Shown one piece after another: positions 50,015 to 59,268 of a stretch of 64,000 nt of DNA. The DNA lies in NCBI RefSeq assembly GCF_019904175.1, contig NZ_CP061913.1, forward strand, positions 8,618,001-8,682,000. The letters run 5' to 3'. This DNA is from Dactylosporangium vinaceum. Lineage in GTDB: Bacteria; Actinomycetota; Actinomycetes; Mycobacteriales; Micromonosporaceae. The first letter of the stretch is position 1. Each line of letters begins with the position of its first letter. A program made the position numbers and the translations under genes. The notes below the pieces were generated by a model. It made no database searches. It worked only from the letters and a program-made list of their open reading frames with translations, and was not told the DNA's origin.

Positions 50015-51036
50015 GGGCTCACGACCAGGTCCGGCGGCACAGCGGCGGGGGTGCGGACGCCGGCCAGGGCGAGGACGCGGTCGAGGTCCTCGGCGAGCGA
50101 GTCGAGGACCAGCCGCACGCCGTCCGCCCCGCCGGCCGCGAGCCCCCACAGGACCGGCCGCCCGACGAGCACGGCGTCGGCGCCGAGGGCGAGCGCGGCC
50201 AGGATGTCGGCGCCGCGCCGCACGCCGCCGTCGACCAGGACCGGCAGCCGCCCGCCGACGGCCTTGGCCACGGCGGGCAGCGCGTCGGCGGTCGCGACGG
50301 CGCCGTCGAGCTGGCGGCCGCCGTGGTTGGACACGATCAGGCCGGACACGCCGTGCTCCACCGCGAGCTCGGCGTCGGCCGGGTGCAGCACGCCCTTGAG
50401 CACGATCGGCAGCCCGGTGATCCCGCGCAGCCAGCCGATCGCGGCCCAGCCGAGCCCGGCGTCCATCGCGATGTCGCGCACCGCGCCCGCCGCGTCGCGC
50501 AGGTTCTCGCAGCACAGGCCGGCCGGGAGGTCGTGGAAGCCGTTGCGGTGGTCGCGCTCGCGGCGGCCGAACACCGGCGAGTCCACGCTCACCACGAGCG
50601 CCCGGCACCCCGCGGCCTCGACGCGGCGCACGAGGGCGGCCGTGAAGTCGCGATCGGGCTGGAGGTACAGCTGAAACCACCAGGGCCCGGCGACCGCCGC
50701 GATCGCCTCGACGGGCGTGGTCGCCGCCATGCTGACCACGTAGCCGGCCCCGGCCGCCGCGGCGCCGGCGGCGGTGGCGAGCTCGCCGTCGCGGTGGGCG
50801 AGGCGGTGGAACGCGGTCGGCGCCACCAGGATCGGCGCGCGCAGCTCGGTGCCGAGCAGCGTGGTGCGCAGGTCGCGCGGGCCGGTGGCGCGCAGGACCC
50901 GCGGCACCAGCCGCACCCGCGCGAACGCCTCCTCGTTGGCGCGCAGGGTCCGCTCGTCCCCCGCGCCGCCCTCGAAGTAGTCCCAGTGCGCGGGCTCCAG
51001 CGCGTCGCGGGCCCGGGCCCGCAGCTCAGCGAGCAT
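50011..51036 (-). CDS. FMN-dependent alpha-hydroxy-acid oxidase/dehydrogenase
   Basis: 341 aa of the lactate/glycolate/hydroxymandelate oxidase family. FMN and substrate motifs: APTAFHRLAH near 70, FQLYLQPD, KGVLHPADAE (catalytic Lys), and SNHGGRQLDG with the catalytic His, then DGGVRRGAD. It oxidises a 2-hydroxy acid to the 2-oxo acid. Near an aromatic ammonia lyase a mandelate- or aryl-lactate-type substrate is plausible. It overlaps the flavin monooxygenase gene by 11 nt. Confidence 0.9.
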   Translation of the reverse strand: MLAELRARARDALEPAHWDYFEGGAGDERTLRANEEAFARVRLVPRVLRATGPRDLRTTLLGTELRAPILVAPTAFHRLAHRDGELATAAGAAAAGAGYVVSMAATTPVEAIAAVAGPWWFQLYLQPDRDFTAALVRRVEAAGCRALVVSVDSPVFGRRERDHRNGFHDLPAGLCCENLRDAAGAVRDIAMDAGLGWAAIGWLRGITGLPIVLKGVLHPADAELAVEHGVSGLIVSNHGGRQLDGAVATADALPAVAKAVGGRLPVLVDGGVRRGADILAALALGADAVLVGRPVLWGLAAGGADGVRLVLDSLAEDLDRVLALAGVRTPAAVPPDLVVSP

Positions 51037-52567
51037 CGAGCTGCCGCCCGATGAACGCGACGAGCGGCTGCACGTGTACGGCCTGCCGGTTCCACTCGTT
51101 CTCGAGGTTCTCGGCCAGATGGTGTACCGCCACAACCTCGCCGTCGCGATACACGCGCACGACGGGATGCAGGTAGGCCGCGTCGTGCGCCTGCCCCACC
51201 GTGTCCTGCGCGATCCGGCTCACGCTGATGTCGAACGGGTCGACCTGGTCGTGCTCGGGGCCGTATTCCAGCGTCGTGACGAACGCGAGGGGCACGGTGG
51301 GGCCGTCCCGGAAGTAGTCGACCGGCACCTCCTCGAGGTAGGCCACCTGGTCGTCGTCGACCGTCACCACGTCGGCGAGGATCGCGAACTGCTGCCAGAG
51401 CGCCGACGTGCGGTTGATCCGCGCGATGATGGCCTCGGTGATCGCCTCCGGCGTGGCCTTGAGGGTCGCCGCCGGCCACGGCGTGTCGTGGTGGCGCGAC
51501 TCGAGGATCCGGTGCAGCGCCCGCACGCCGTAGCGGAAGCCGTGGATGAACCCGCTCGTCGACTTCTTGAAGTCGCGCTGCTGGGTGAGGGTGCCGGCGA
51601 AGTACAGGCCCGACACGTTCACCGACTCGAACGCCGAGGTCTGCTCGGGGAACCGGTCCCTGATGACCAGGGCGGGCCGGGCCGTCTCGTCGAAGATGGA
51701 CGCGTCGAAGCGGAAGCCCGTGCAGGCCAGCACCCGGTCGTAGGACAGCTCCTTCTCGACCTCGTTCGCCCGCGAGAAGCTGAACGTCACCTTGAAGCGC
51801 TCGCCGTCACGCTCGATGCGCTTGACGTTGCCGTCGAGGATCGCGTTCGAGGACTTCAGCTGGTACGTGTCCAGGAAGTTGTTGTTCACCGCCCGCAGGT
51901 GCCCGACGTAATGCGTGCGCCAGGCCATCCGCACCGAGCTCGGTCCGGCGACGTGGATGACGGCCGTCGTCTCCATGAGCGCGTCGGCGGTCTCGAACGC
52001 CGAGTTGCCCTTGCCGATGATGAGCACCCGCTTGTCGAGGAAGTCCCGCGGGTCGACCGACATGTCGGCGTAGTTGTCGGCGAGCTCGTAGCCCTCGATC
52101 GGCGGCTCGTAGGTCTTCGACACCCCGGTCGCCACGATGACGCGCCTGGCGCTGAACGTCGCACCGCCCGCCTCGACCGTGAACGTCTCGCCGGCCCGGG
52201 CGACCCGGGTCACGCGGGCGTTGTAGCGGACCTTCACCTTCGTGCGCTCGGCATAGTCGGCCAGGTACTGCAGCATGACGTCGGCGGCGGGGAAGTACCG
52301 CTCGGTGTAGCGGGTGAAGAGCAGCTCCGGGTCGTCGCTGAGGATCGAGTTCCAGTCGACGCGCAGGTTGAGCTCCGGGTCCGTGGTCCCGGTGTGCGGC
52401 TTGTTGATGGAGATCAGCGTCCGGTGCCGCGGAAACCGGGTGAAGAACGCCCCGGGCCGCTCCGCGCCCTCCAGCACGAGGTAGTCGCGCCGCCCGTCGC
52501 GCTCCAGGTGCGCGGCGAGCTGCAGCCCGGCCGGGCCGGCCCCGATGATCAGATAGTCGAGCGTCAC
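51026..52567 (-). CDS. Flavin-dependent monooxygenase-like NAD(P)/FAD protein, copy A
   Basis: About 513 aa. FAD motif GAGPAGLQLAA (7-17) and NAD(P) motif IIGKGNSAFETAD near 178 in the two-dinucleotide-fold arrangement of flavin monooxygenases; LISINKPHTG and YFAGTLTQQRDFKKST are shared family segments. It strongly resembles the plus-strand protein at 54127. GTG 52567 gives the same N terminus as that paralogue (TLDYLIIGAG) and has AAAGGTGA upstream; GTG 52576 overlaps the lyase stop. FOXRED2-like or N-/C-hydroxylating activity is possible; substrate unknown. Confidence 0.85.
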   Translation of the reverse strand: MTLDYLIIGAGPAGLQLAAHLERDGRRDYLVLEGAERPGAFFTRFPRHRTLISINKPHTGTTDPELNLRVDWNSILSDDPELLFTRYTERYFPAADVMLQYLADYAERTKVKVRYNARVTRVARAGETFTVEAGGATFSARRVIVATGVSKTYEPPIEGYELADNYADMSVDPRDFLDKRVLIIGKGNSAFETADALMETTAVIHVAGPSSVRMAWRTHYVGHLRAVNNNFLDTYQLKSSNAILDGNVKRIERDGERFKVTFSFSRANEVEKELSYDRVLACTGFRFDASIFDETARPALVIRDRFPEQTSAFESVNVSGLYFAGTLTQQRDFKKSTSGFIHGFRYGVRALHRILESRHHDTPWPAATLKATPEAITEAIIARINRTSALWQQFAILADVVTVDDDQVAYLEEVPVDYFRDGPTVPLAFVTTLEYGPEHDQVDPFDISVSRIAQDTVGQAHDAAYLHPVVRVYRDGEVVAVHHLAENLENEWNRQAVHVQPLVAFIGRQLDAR

Positions 52568-52572
52568 GACTG

Positions 52573-54063
52573 TCACCTTTCGAACTCCTCGACGACGTCG
52601 GCGGCGCGCCGCACGTCGTCCTCCAACGGCCGGTCCGGGTCGATCGGGGCTATGGCGGCGCCGAGCGCGTCCAGCAGCGCGGCGCTCGCCGGGGCGGTCG
52701 GGGTACGGGCGCCGACGTGGGCCGCCTGGCGCAGGCCGAGCGCGAGCGAGCCGACCAGGATCCGCAGCAGCCGGGCCTGGTCCAGGGCCCGCAGCGCCGC
52801 CTGCGTGCCAAGCGGCACGACGTCCTGGTTGTGCAGGTTGGTCGGCAGGCTCTGCATGCTGGCCGGCACGGCGTCGCGGCGGATCTCGGCGACGATCGCG
52901 GTCGAGGCCAGCTGCACCCCCTGCAGGCCGTGCTGCTGGCCGGGGCCGGCCGCCAGCATCGGCGGCAGGCCGGTGTTGCGGTGCGGGTCGACGAGCAGGT
53001 CGAGCTGGCGCTCGGCCAGGTTGCCGACCTGGGCGACGACCATCGACAGCAGGTCGGCCGCGAACGCGGCGGGCTGGCCGAAGAAGTTGCCGCCGTGCAC
53101 GACGGCGTCGTCGGCCGGGAAGAACAGCGGGTTGTCGCTTACCGCGCCGAGGTCGGCCGCCACGACGCCGTCGACGTAGCGCAGCGCGTCCTCGGCCGCG
53201 CCGAGCAGCTGCGGCGCGCAGCGCAGGCTGTAGGGCTCCTGCAGCGGCCGCCGCCCGGACGGTGTCAGGCCGGCGGCGAACCCGCGCATCGCGGCGCCGA
53301 CGGCGACGACACCCGGGTGCCCGTAGGCGCCGAGCAGCCGCGCGTCGAGGAACTGCGGGTCGCTGCCGAGCAGGTCGGCCAGCAGGCAGGTGAGCCGCTG
53401 CACGCCCCGGTGGGCCGAGCGGGTCGCGGCCAGCGCGAGCGCGGCCGCGGCGGTGGTGAGCGAGGTGCCGTTGACGAGCGCGAGCGCGTCGCGGCCGTCG
53501 AGGGGCAGCGGCTCCAGCCCGGCCCGCCGCAGCGCCTCGGCCGCCGGGAGCCGCTCGCCGCCGACGTACGCGTGGCCGCGCCCCCGCAGCGCCTGGGCGG
53601 CCGCGCCGAGCGGGATCAGGTCGCCGCTGGCCCCGACCGAGCCGTAGCGGGGCATGGCCGGGACGAACGTCGTCGCGAGCGCGGCCGTGAGCGCGTCGAT
53701 GACGTGGGGCGACACCCCGGAGGCGCCCCGGGCGAGGGACCAGGCCCGCACCAGCAGCGTCGCCCGGGCCACCGCCGGGTCGATGTCGGGGCCGTGCCCG
53801 GCGCCGAGGTGGGCCAGGGTGTTGTCGGCCTGGTCGCGCAGGTCGGCCCGGCCTGCGTAGCCGACGAGCGCGCCGAAGCCGGTGGTGCTGCCGTACACCG
53901 CGCGGTCGTCGCCGAGCACCTTGGCCAGGAAGATGCGCCCCGCCGCGACCTGCTCCCGCACCGCCTCGCCCGCCGTGACCCGGATCGGTCCGCGGGCCGC
54001 GAGGAGGTCGGCGACCCGCAGCGGGGCCCCGAGGTCGACCGGCTCGGTGGCAACGTGGTTCAT
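52573..54063 (-). CDS. Aromatic amino acid ammonia-lyase (HAL/PAL/TAL family)
   Basis: 496 aa. Ala-Ser-Gly of the MIO cofactor is at 145-147 (GSVGASGDLIPL) and catalytic Y57 is in VYGSTTGFG. At the selectivity position the sequence reads AHLGAGHG (H85-L86), like tyrosine-selective enzymes that carry His where phenylalanine lyases carry Phe, suggesting tyrosine ammonia lyase giving p-coumarate; aminomutase or histidine activity is not excluded. First gene of a minus operon with flavin, FMN and heme enzymes. Confidence 0.9.
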   Translation of the reverse strand: MNHVATEPVDLGAPLRVADLLAARGPIRVTAGEAVREQVAAGRIFLAKVLGDDRAVYGSTTGFGALVGYAGRADLRDQADNTLAHLGAGHGPDIDPAVARATLLVRAWSLARGASGVSPHVIDALTAALATTFVPAMPRYGSVGASGDLIPLGAAAQALRGRGHAYVGGERLPAAEALRRAGLEPLPLDGRDALALVNGTSLTTAAAALALAATRSAHRGVQRLTCLLADLLGSDPQFLDARLLGAYGHPGVVAVGAAMRGFAAGLTPSGRRPLQEPYSLRCAPQLLGAAEDALRYVDGVVAADLGAVSDNPLFFPADDAVVHGGNFFGQPAAFAADLLSMVVAQVGNLAERQLDLLVDPHRNTGLPPMLAAGPGQQHGLQGVQLASTAIVAEIRRDAVPASMQSLPTNLHNQDVVPLGTQAALRALDQARLLRILVGSLALGLRQAAHVGARTPTAPASAALLDALGAAIAPIDPDRPLEDDVRRAADVVEEFER

Positions 54064-54088
54064 GGGTGGGGACGCTAGAGACCGATTC

Positions 54089-54102
54089 TCAGAGGCCTCT
54101 GA
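54089..54102. promoter_or_regulatory. Perfect 14-bp palindrome in the divergent lyase/monooxygenase promoter
   Basis: TCAGAGGCCTCTGA, flanked by GATT on the left and AATC on the right, in the 63-bp gap between the divergent ammonia lyase and monooxygenase genes. It probably binds a dimeric regulator controlling both arms; no regulator gene adjoins. Confidence 0.65.
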
Positions 54103-54126
54103 AATCGTCTCGTTACGGTCCGCCGC

Positions 54127-55677
54127 ATGACGCTGGACTACCTCATCATCGGCGCCGGGCCGGCCGGGCTGCAGCTCGCCGCCCTGCTGGAGCGCGACGG
54201 CCGCGACTACCTGGTGCTCGAGGCCGGCGCGGCGCCGGGAACGTTCTTCGAGACCTACCCGCGGCACCGGACGCTCATCTCGATCAACAAGATCTGGACG
54301 GGCTCGGAGGACCCCGAGTTCAACCTGCGCTCCGACTGGAACTCGCTGCTCAGCGACGACCCGGAGCTGCTGTTCAAGCACTACACCCGGCGGTACTTCC
54401 CCAAGGCCCCCGACCTCGTGCGCTATCTGGCGGACTTCGCCGAGCGCACCAAGGCGAAGGTCCGCTACAACGCCCGCGTCACCCGGGTCGCCCGCGCCGG
54501 TGAAACATTCACGGTCGACGCCGACGGTGCGACGTTCAGCGCCAGGCGCGTCATCGTGGCGACAGGCGTCTCGCAGCTCTACGTCCCGCCGATCCCGGGC
54601 GCCGAGCTCGCGGAGCGCTACGACACGGTGAGCGTCGACCCGGACGACTTCACCAACCAGCGGGTGCTCATCATCGGCAAGGGCAACTCCGCCTTCGAGA
54701 CCGCCGACGCGCTCGTCGAGACCGCCGCCGTCATCCACGTCGCCGGCCCGCACTCGGTGCGGCTGGCCTGGCAGACGCACTACGTCGGGCACCTGCGGGC
54801 GGTGAACAACAACTTCCTGGACACCTACCAGCTCAAGAGCCAGAACGCGGTGCTGGACGGCACGGTCGAGCGCATCGAGCGGCGGGCCGGCGGCGGCCTG
54901 CGGATCGACTTCCGCTACGCGCGGACCGTGGAGCAGCTGCGGCAGCTGGAGTACGACCGGATCATCCTGGCCACCGGCTTCCGCTTCGACGCCGCCATCT
55001 TCGACGAGACGGCCCGGCCCGCCCTGGTCATCAACGACCGGTTCCCCGAGCAGTCATCCGCGTTCGAGTCGGTGAACGTCCCGGGCCTGTACTTCGCCGG
55101 CACCCTGACCCAGCAGCGCGACTTCAAGAAGTCGACGAACGGGTTCATCCACGGCTTCCGCTACGGCGTGCGGGCCCTGCACCGCATCCTCGGCCTGCGC
55201 CACCACGGCACCCCGTGGCCGGCGACGCCGCTGGAGCCCACGCCCGACGCGATCGCGGACGCCGTCATCGCCCGCATCAACGTCACGTCGGCGCTGTGGC
55301 AGCAGTTCGCGGTCCTCGCCGACGTCGTGCTCGTCACCGCCGCCTCGGCCGCCTACCTGCCGGAGGTGCCGGTGGCCTTCCTGCGCGACGGCGGGCTCGG
55401 TGACGTGCCGCTGGCCTTCGTCACGACGCTCGAATACGGCCCCGATCACGACACCGTCGACCCGTTCGACATCACCGTGCCGCGCATCGCCGAGAACGAT
55501 GCGGCCGCCGCGCACGACGCCAGCTACCTGCATCCCGTCGTGCGGGTCCATCGCGGTGGGGCGGTGGTTGCCGAGCACCATCTCGCCGAGAACCTCGAGA
55601 ACCATTGGGACCTTCCCGCGGTACACCAGCAGCCGTTGTCGTCGTTCATCAAGCACGTGCTCGCCGATGCCGGCTGA
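54127..55677 (+). CDS. Flavin-dependent monooxygenase-like NAD(P)/FAD protein, copy B
   Basis: 516 aa, close paralogue of the protein encoded at 51026: same FAD motif GAGPAGLQLAA, NAD(P) motif IIGKGNSAFETAD and shared blocks such as THYVGHLRAVNNNFLDTYQ. Differences concentrate at the segment after the FAD motif and in the last third. The two copies lie in divergent operons of one locus, suggesting two successive or heteromeric oxidations. Confidence 0.87.
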   Translation: MTLDYLIIGAGPAGLQLAALLERDGRDYLVLEAGAAPGTFFETYPRHRTLISINKIWTGSEDPEFNLRSDWNSLLSDDPELLFKHYTRRYFPKAPDLVRYLADFAERTKAKVRYNARVTRVARAGETFTVDADGATFSARRVIVATGVSQLYVPPIPGAELAERYDTVSVDPDDFTNQRVLIIGKGNSAFETADALVETAAVIHVAGPHSVRLAWQTHYVGHLRAVNNNFLDTYQLKSQNAVLDGTVERIERRAGGGLRIDFRYARTVEQLRQLEYDRIILATGFRFDAAIFDETARPALVINDRFPEQSSAFESVNVPGLYFAGTLTQQRDFKKSTNGFIHGFRYGVRALHRILGLRHHGTPWPATPLEPTPDAIADAVIARINVTSALWQQFAVLADVVLVTAASAAYLPEVPVAFLRDGGLGDVPLAFVTTLEYGPDHDTVDPFDITVPRIAENDAAAAHDASYLHPVVRVHRGGAVVAEHHLAENLENHWDLPAVHQQPLSSFIKHVLADAG

Positions 55678-57034
55678 GATCTGGCCCCAGCCGGTGCTCG
55701 ACCTGCTCGCCACCGGCGACGACCGGCCGGTGTTCGAGGACGGCGAGCGGGTCGTGACCGCCTTCGAGATGGCCGGCCTGGTGCGGCGGATCGCGGCCGG
55801 GCTGCGGGCGGCCGGCGCGGGACCCGGCACCGCGGTGGCGCTGAGCCTCGGCGTGACGGCGGAGGCGTTCGCGGCGAACCTGGCCGCATTCACGGTCGGC
55901 GCCACCGTCTCCGGCCGCTCGTTCGACGCCGGCGAGCTGCTGATCGCCGAAGCCCAGCTCGCGGCGCTGCTGGCGACGCCCGACGACGGCCGCCCGCTGC
56001 TCGCCGCCGGCCGCCCGGCCGACGTGGCCCGGCTGACCTGGACGAGCGGCAGCACTGGGCAGCCGAAGGGCTGCGCGCAGACCTACGCGGCGATGAGCGC
56101 GGCCTGGGCACCCTACCCGGACCGGTGGCCGCCGGCGATCGCGGAGCTGGCCCCGCGGCTGCGCCGATACCTCGTGTTCGGCTCCCTGTCGAGCCAGGTG
56201 ATGCTCGAGTACGGCATCCTGACCCTCGCCGCCGGAGGGACGCTCGTCGCCGCCCGGCCGCCCGGCTTCCCCGGCATGATCGAGCGCCACCGCGCCACCG
56301 GCAGCGTCATCACCGTGGGCCGGCTGCATCAGCTGGTCCGGTCGCAGCGCGCCGACCCGGCCGACCTGTCGACGCTGCGCGCGCTGATGGTGTCCGGCTC
56401 GCCCCTCGAACCGGCCCGGCTCGCGGAGACGCTCGACGTGCTCGGCCCGGTCGTGTTCCACGGCTACGGGCAGACGGAGACCGGCATGATCGCCATGGCG
56501 ACGCCCGGCGAGATGCTCGCCGATCCCCGGGTCCTGTCCTCGGTCGGGCGGCCACCGGACGTCCACGACATCGACATCCGCGACGGTGAGCTGTACGTGC
56601 GCACAGCGGCCCAGGCTTCGGGCTACTGGAACGACCCGGCCGAGACCGCCGACGTCTTCCGGGACGGCTGGGTCCGCACCCGCGACCTCGCGTCGCTCGA
56701 CGACCGCGGCTACCTCCACCTGTCCGGCCGGGCCCGGGACGTCATCATCGTGCAGGCCAACCTGGTCTACGCCGGCCCGATCGAGCGCGTGCTCGGCAGT
56801 GACCCGGCCGTGGCCGAGGCCTACGTCGTGGGCCGCCCCGACGACGAGACCGGCGAGGCGGTGCACGCGTTCGTCGTCCCGGCCCCCGGCGCGATCCCCG
56901 ACGTCGCCCGGCTGTCCGATCGCGTGGGCCGCGCGCTCGGCGAGGCCGCGGTCCCCCGGTCGATCCACGTCATCGCCGAGGTCCCGCTCGCGCCGAGCGG
57001 CAAGCCCGACAAGCGCGCGCTGCTCGCAGGGTGA
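55667..57034 (+). CDS. Acid-CoA/AMP ligase (ANL superfamily)
   Basis: 455 aa, short for the family (usual 500-550). P-loop TWTSGSTGQPKG near 125, FHGYGQTETGM near 265, VRTRDL and the C-terminal hinge SGRARDVII; final catalytic Lys in PSGKPDKR. It adenylates a carboxylic acid, then forms a thioester. With the ammonia lyase opposite, an aryl-acrylate such as coumarate is a likely substrate. The ATG overlaps the monooxygenase end by 11 nt. Confidence 0.9.
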   Translation: MPAEIWPQPVLDLLATGDDRPVFEDGERVVTAFEMAGLVRRIAAGLRAAGAGPGTAVALSLGVTAEAFAANLAAFTVGATVSGRSFDAGELLIAEAQLAALLATPDDGRPLLAAGRPADVARLTWTSGSTGQPKGCAQTYAAMSAAWAPYPDRWPPAIAELAPRLRRYLVFGSLSSQVMLEYGILTLAAGGTLVAARPPGFPGMIERHRATGSVITVGRLHQLVRSQRADPADLSTLRALMVSGSPLEPARLAETLDVLGPVVFHGYGQTETGMIAMATPGEMLADPRVLSSVGRPPDVHDIDIRDGELYVRTAAQASGYWNDPAETADVFRDGWVRTRDLASLDDRGYLHLSGRARDVIIVQANLVYAGPIERVLGSDPAVAEAYVVGRPDDETGEAVHAFVVPAPGAIPDVARLSDRVGRALGEAAVPRSIHVIAEVPLAPSGKPDKRALLAG

Positions 57035-57095
57035 CCACAGCTGCCGGCGCTGTCCGCGGTACGCCGGGCGGCCCCGGTGGCGACGCACCGTGTGC

Positions 57096-57395
57096 TCAGT
57101 GCTCGTCGAAGCGGAGCAGAGCGTGGCGGGCCTCGTGGCGGGCGCGGCGGCGGTCCTGGCGGCGGAAGTGGAACCACTCGCGGTAGCCGTGGCTCTCGCG
57201 GCGCCGCATGTTGAAGGCCGCGGTGCCTGACCAGTGGCAGACGCCGTGGCGGGCGCCGGGCTGCGGGCGCACCGGTGTGGTGTCGCGGGGCAGGGTGCAG
57301 GGGGTCCAGCGGTGGTCGTGCACCGGGACGCATGTCGATCCGGGTGCGTCGACGACCTGCACCCACCAGGGTCGGGTCTTGTCGGTTCGGCTCAT
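57096..57395 (-). CDS. Small conserved actinobacterial protein, unknown function
   Basis: 99 aa, basic, rich in Trp, His and Arg (PWWVQVVDAPG, HDHRWTPCTLP, GYREWFHFRRQDRRRARHEA). Ribosome site GGAAGG about 9 nt before the ATG. No domain recognised; the Cys/His spacing (CVPVHDH, CTLP, VCHW) could bind a metal. Confidence 0.6.
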   Translation of the reverse strand: MSRTDKTRPWWVQVVDAPGSTCVPVHDHRWTPCTLPRDTTPVRPQPGARHGVCHWSGTAAFNMRRRESHGYREWFHFRRQDRRRARHEARHALLRFDEH

Positions 57396-57523
57396 GGACG
57401 GGCACCTTCCGGCTCCGTGCAGCCCCGGTCCGGGGCCGTCACTAGATCGGGTGCATCGCCATCACCTCCATGGATTCGACTCGCTCAACGATATCGTGCG
57501 CCCCGGCCCGGCCCGGTGTGTCC

Positions 57524-58186
57524 TCAGGCGGAGACCACGCCGTGGCGGTACGCGTACACGACCGCCTGCACCCGGTCGCGCAGGCCGAGCTTGGCCAGGA
57601 TGCGCGAGACGTACGTCTTGACCGTCTCCTGGCTGATCACGAGCCGGTCGGCGATCTCCCGGTTCGACAGGCCCTCGGCGATGAGGCGCAGCACCTCCAG
57701 TTCGCGCGGGGTCAGGGCGTCATCGGCGGGTGAGGGGCCGGCCGGGCGGATCCGGGCGGCGTAGCGGCCGACGAGCTGACGGGTCACGTCCGGGTCGAGC
57801 AGGGCCGCCCCGGCCGCCACGGTCCGGATGCCCTGCAGGAGGTGGGTGGCGGGGGCGTCCTTGAGCAGGAAGCCGCTGGCCCCGGCGCGCAGGGCCGCAT
57901 AGACGTACTCGTCAAGGTTGAACGTCGTCACCACGAGCACCTTGACGGGGTCGGTGACCGCCGCACCGGCCAGCCGGCGGGTCGCCTCGATGCCGTCCAG
58001 GACCGGCATGCGCACGTCCATCACGACCACGTCCGGGCGCAGGGCGCGGGCCAGGTCGACAGCGGCCCGGCCGTCGGCGCACTCGCCGACGACCTCCAGG
58101 TCGGGCTGGGCGTCGATGATGGTGACGAAGCCGGTGCGGATCAGGACCTGGTCGTCGCAGACCAGCACCCGGATGGGGGCGCTCAT
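57524..58186 (-). CDS. NarL/LuxR-family response regulator
   Basis: 220 aa: receiver domain with DDQ (11-13), phosphoacceptor Asp in VVMDVRMP and Lys in LLKDAP; C-terminal LuxR helix-turn-helix with LTPRELEVLRLIAEGLSN. Regulator of the kinase overlapping by ATGA. Confidence 0.94.
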   Translation of the reverse strand: MSAPIRVLVCDDQVLIRTGFVTIIDAQPDLEVVGECADGRAAVDLARALRPDVVVMDVRMPVLDGIEATRRLAGAAVTDPVKVLVVTTFNLDEYVYAALRAGASGFLLKDAPATHLLQGIRTVAAGAALLDPDVTRQLVGRYAARIRPAGPSPADDALTPRELEVLRLIAEGLSNREIADRLVISQETVKTYVSRILAKLGLRDRVQAVVYAYRHGVVSA

Positions 58187-59268
58187 GACGGGATGCGGGC
58201 GCGGACCGCGAAGCCGCCGCCGTCGCGCGGGCCCGCGCTGAAGTCGCCGCCCTGCTGGAGGACCCGCTCGCGCAGCCCGGCCAGGCCGTGGCCGCCGCCC
58301 TCCGGGACGGTGCCGGCGCGGGCCGGGCCGTCGGTCGTGATCTCCACGGTGGTCTCCAGCTCCGTGCGGTGCACGCGGACGGCGGTGGGCCGCCCGTGCG
58401 CGTGTTTCAGGGCGTTGGTGAGGGCCTCCTGCACCACCCGATACACGGTGATGCCGCCCGGTCCCGGCGGCCCCGTCTCGGTGAGCTGCACGGGCTGGCC
58501 GGCGTCGCGGGTCTGCTCGACCAGCTGCCGCAGGTCGGAGTGGTCCGGGTTGAGGACGTCGAGCAGGGTGCGCAGGTCCGCTATCGCGCGGCGGCCGGTG
58601 TCGGTGACCGCGGTGAGCGTCCGGTCGAGGCGCTCGGGGGCGGCGGTGAGGTACCGCGCCGACTCCGCCTGCACCACCATCGCCGTCACGTGATGGGTGA
58701 CGACGTCGTGCAGCTCGCGGGCGATGCGCGTGCGCTCGGCGGCGCGGGCGGTCTCGGCGGCGTGCCGGCGGCGCTCGGCCTCGGCGGCCCGGTTCAGGCG
58801 CAGCCAGGCGCCGGTGCCCCAGGCCAGTGCCATGCCGAAGTAGAAGGTCGCGAAGCCGGCCACGCCCTCCGTGGACCCGCGGCGGTCGAGGAGCACGGCG
58901 AGTACGAGAAACGCCGCAGTGGTGATCGTGATCGTCAGGCGGCGGTGCCGGTCGAGGTGGGTGCCCGCGCTGAACAGGGCGATGGGCAGGGCGCTCCCGG
59001 CGACGGTGTGGTAACCGTGCAGCTGGTCGACGGCGAAGCCCAGGCCCACCAGCGCCAGGGCGACGGCGGGCCGGCGACGGCGGGCGGCCAGCGGGAGGGC
59101 CTCCAGGGCGATCACGGCCACCGCGAGCGCGTCGAGCGACCGGTCGGGCACCCCGCCGACCTGGGTGCCGTGGCTGTCGACCGCCGGGATCAGCGACAGG
59201 GCGGCGAGGAGCAGCCCGAACGGCAGGTCCCGGACCGTGACGTCGAGCCGGCGCCACCGATCGATCAT
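58183..59268 (-). CDS. Sensor histidine kinase (HisKA_3 type)
   Basis: 361 aa. Four to five N-terminal membrane helices (about 15-150), HisKA_3 phospho-His in RIARELHDVVTHH, and an HATPase domain with VVQEALTNALKH and GHGLAGLRERV. Forms the pair with the NarL regulator. It overlaps the CPBP protease gene by 4 nt, so the three genes are one unit. Confidence 0.93.
   Translation of the reverse strand: MIDRWRRLDVTVRDLPFGLLLAALSLIPAVDSHGTQVGGVPDRSLDALAVAVIALEALPLAARRRRPAVALALVGLGFAVDQLHGYHTVAGSALPIALFSAGTHLDRHRRLTITITTAAFLVLAVLLDRRGSTEGVAGFATFYFGMALAWGTGAWLRLNRAAEAERRRHAAETARAAERTRIARELHDVVTHHVTAMVVQAESARYLTAAPERLDRTLTAVTDTGRRAIADLRTLLDVLNPDHSDLRQLVEQTRDAGQPVQLTETGPPGPGGITVYRVVQEALTNALKHAHGRPTAVRVHRTELETTVEITTDGPARAGTVPEGGGHGLAGLRERVLQQGGDFSAGPRDGGGFAVRARIPS

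Noticed and set aside
57422..57436. GC-rich palindrome GCCCCGG-T-CCGGGGC as terminator
   Set aside because: Only a 5-bp stem is possible with a realistic loop and it is poorly placed relative to any stop codon.
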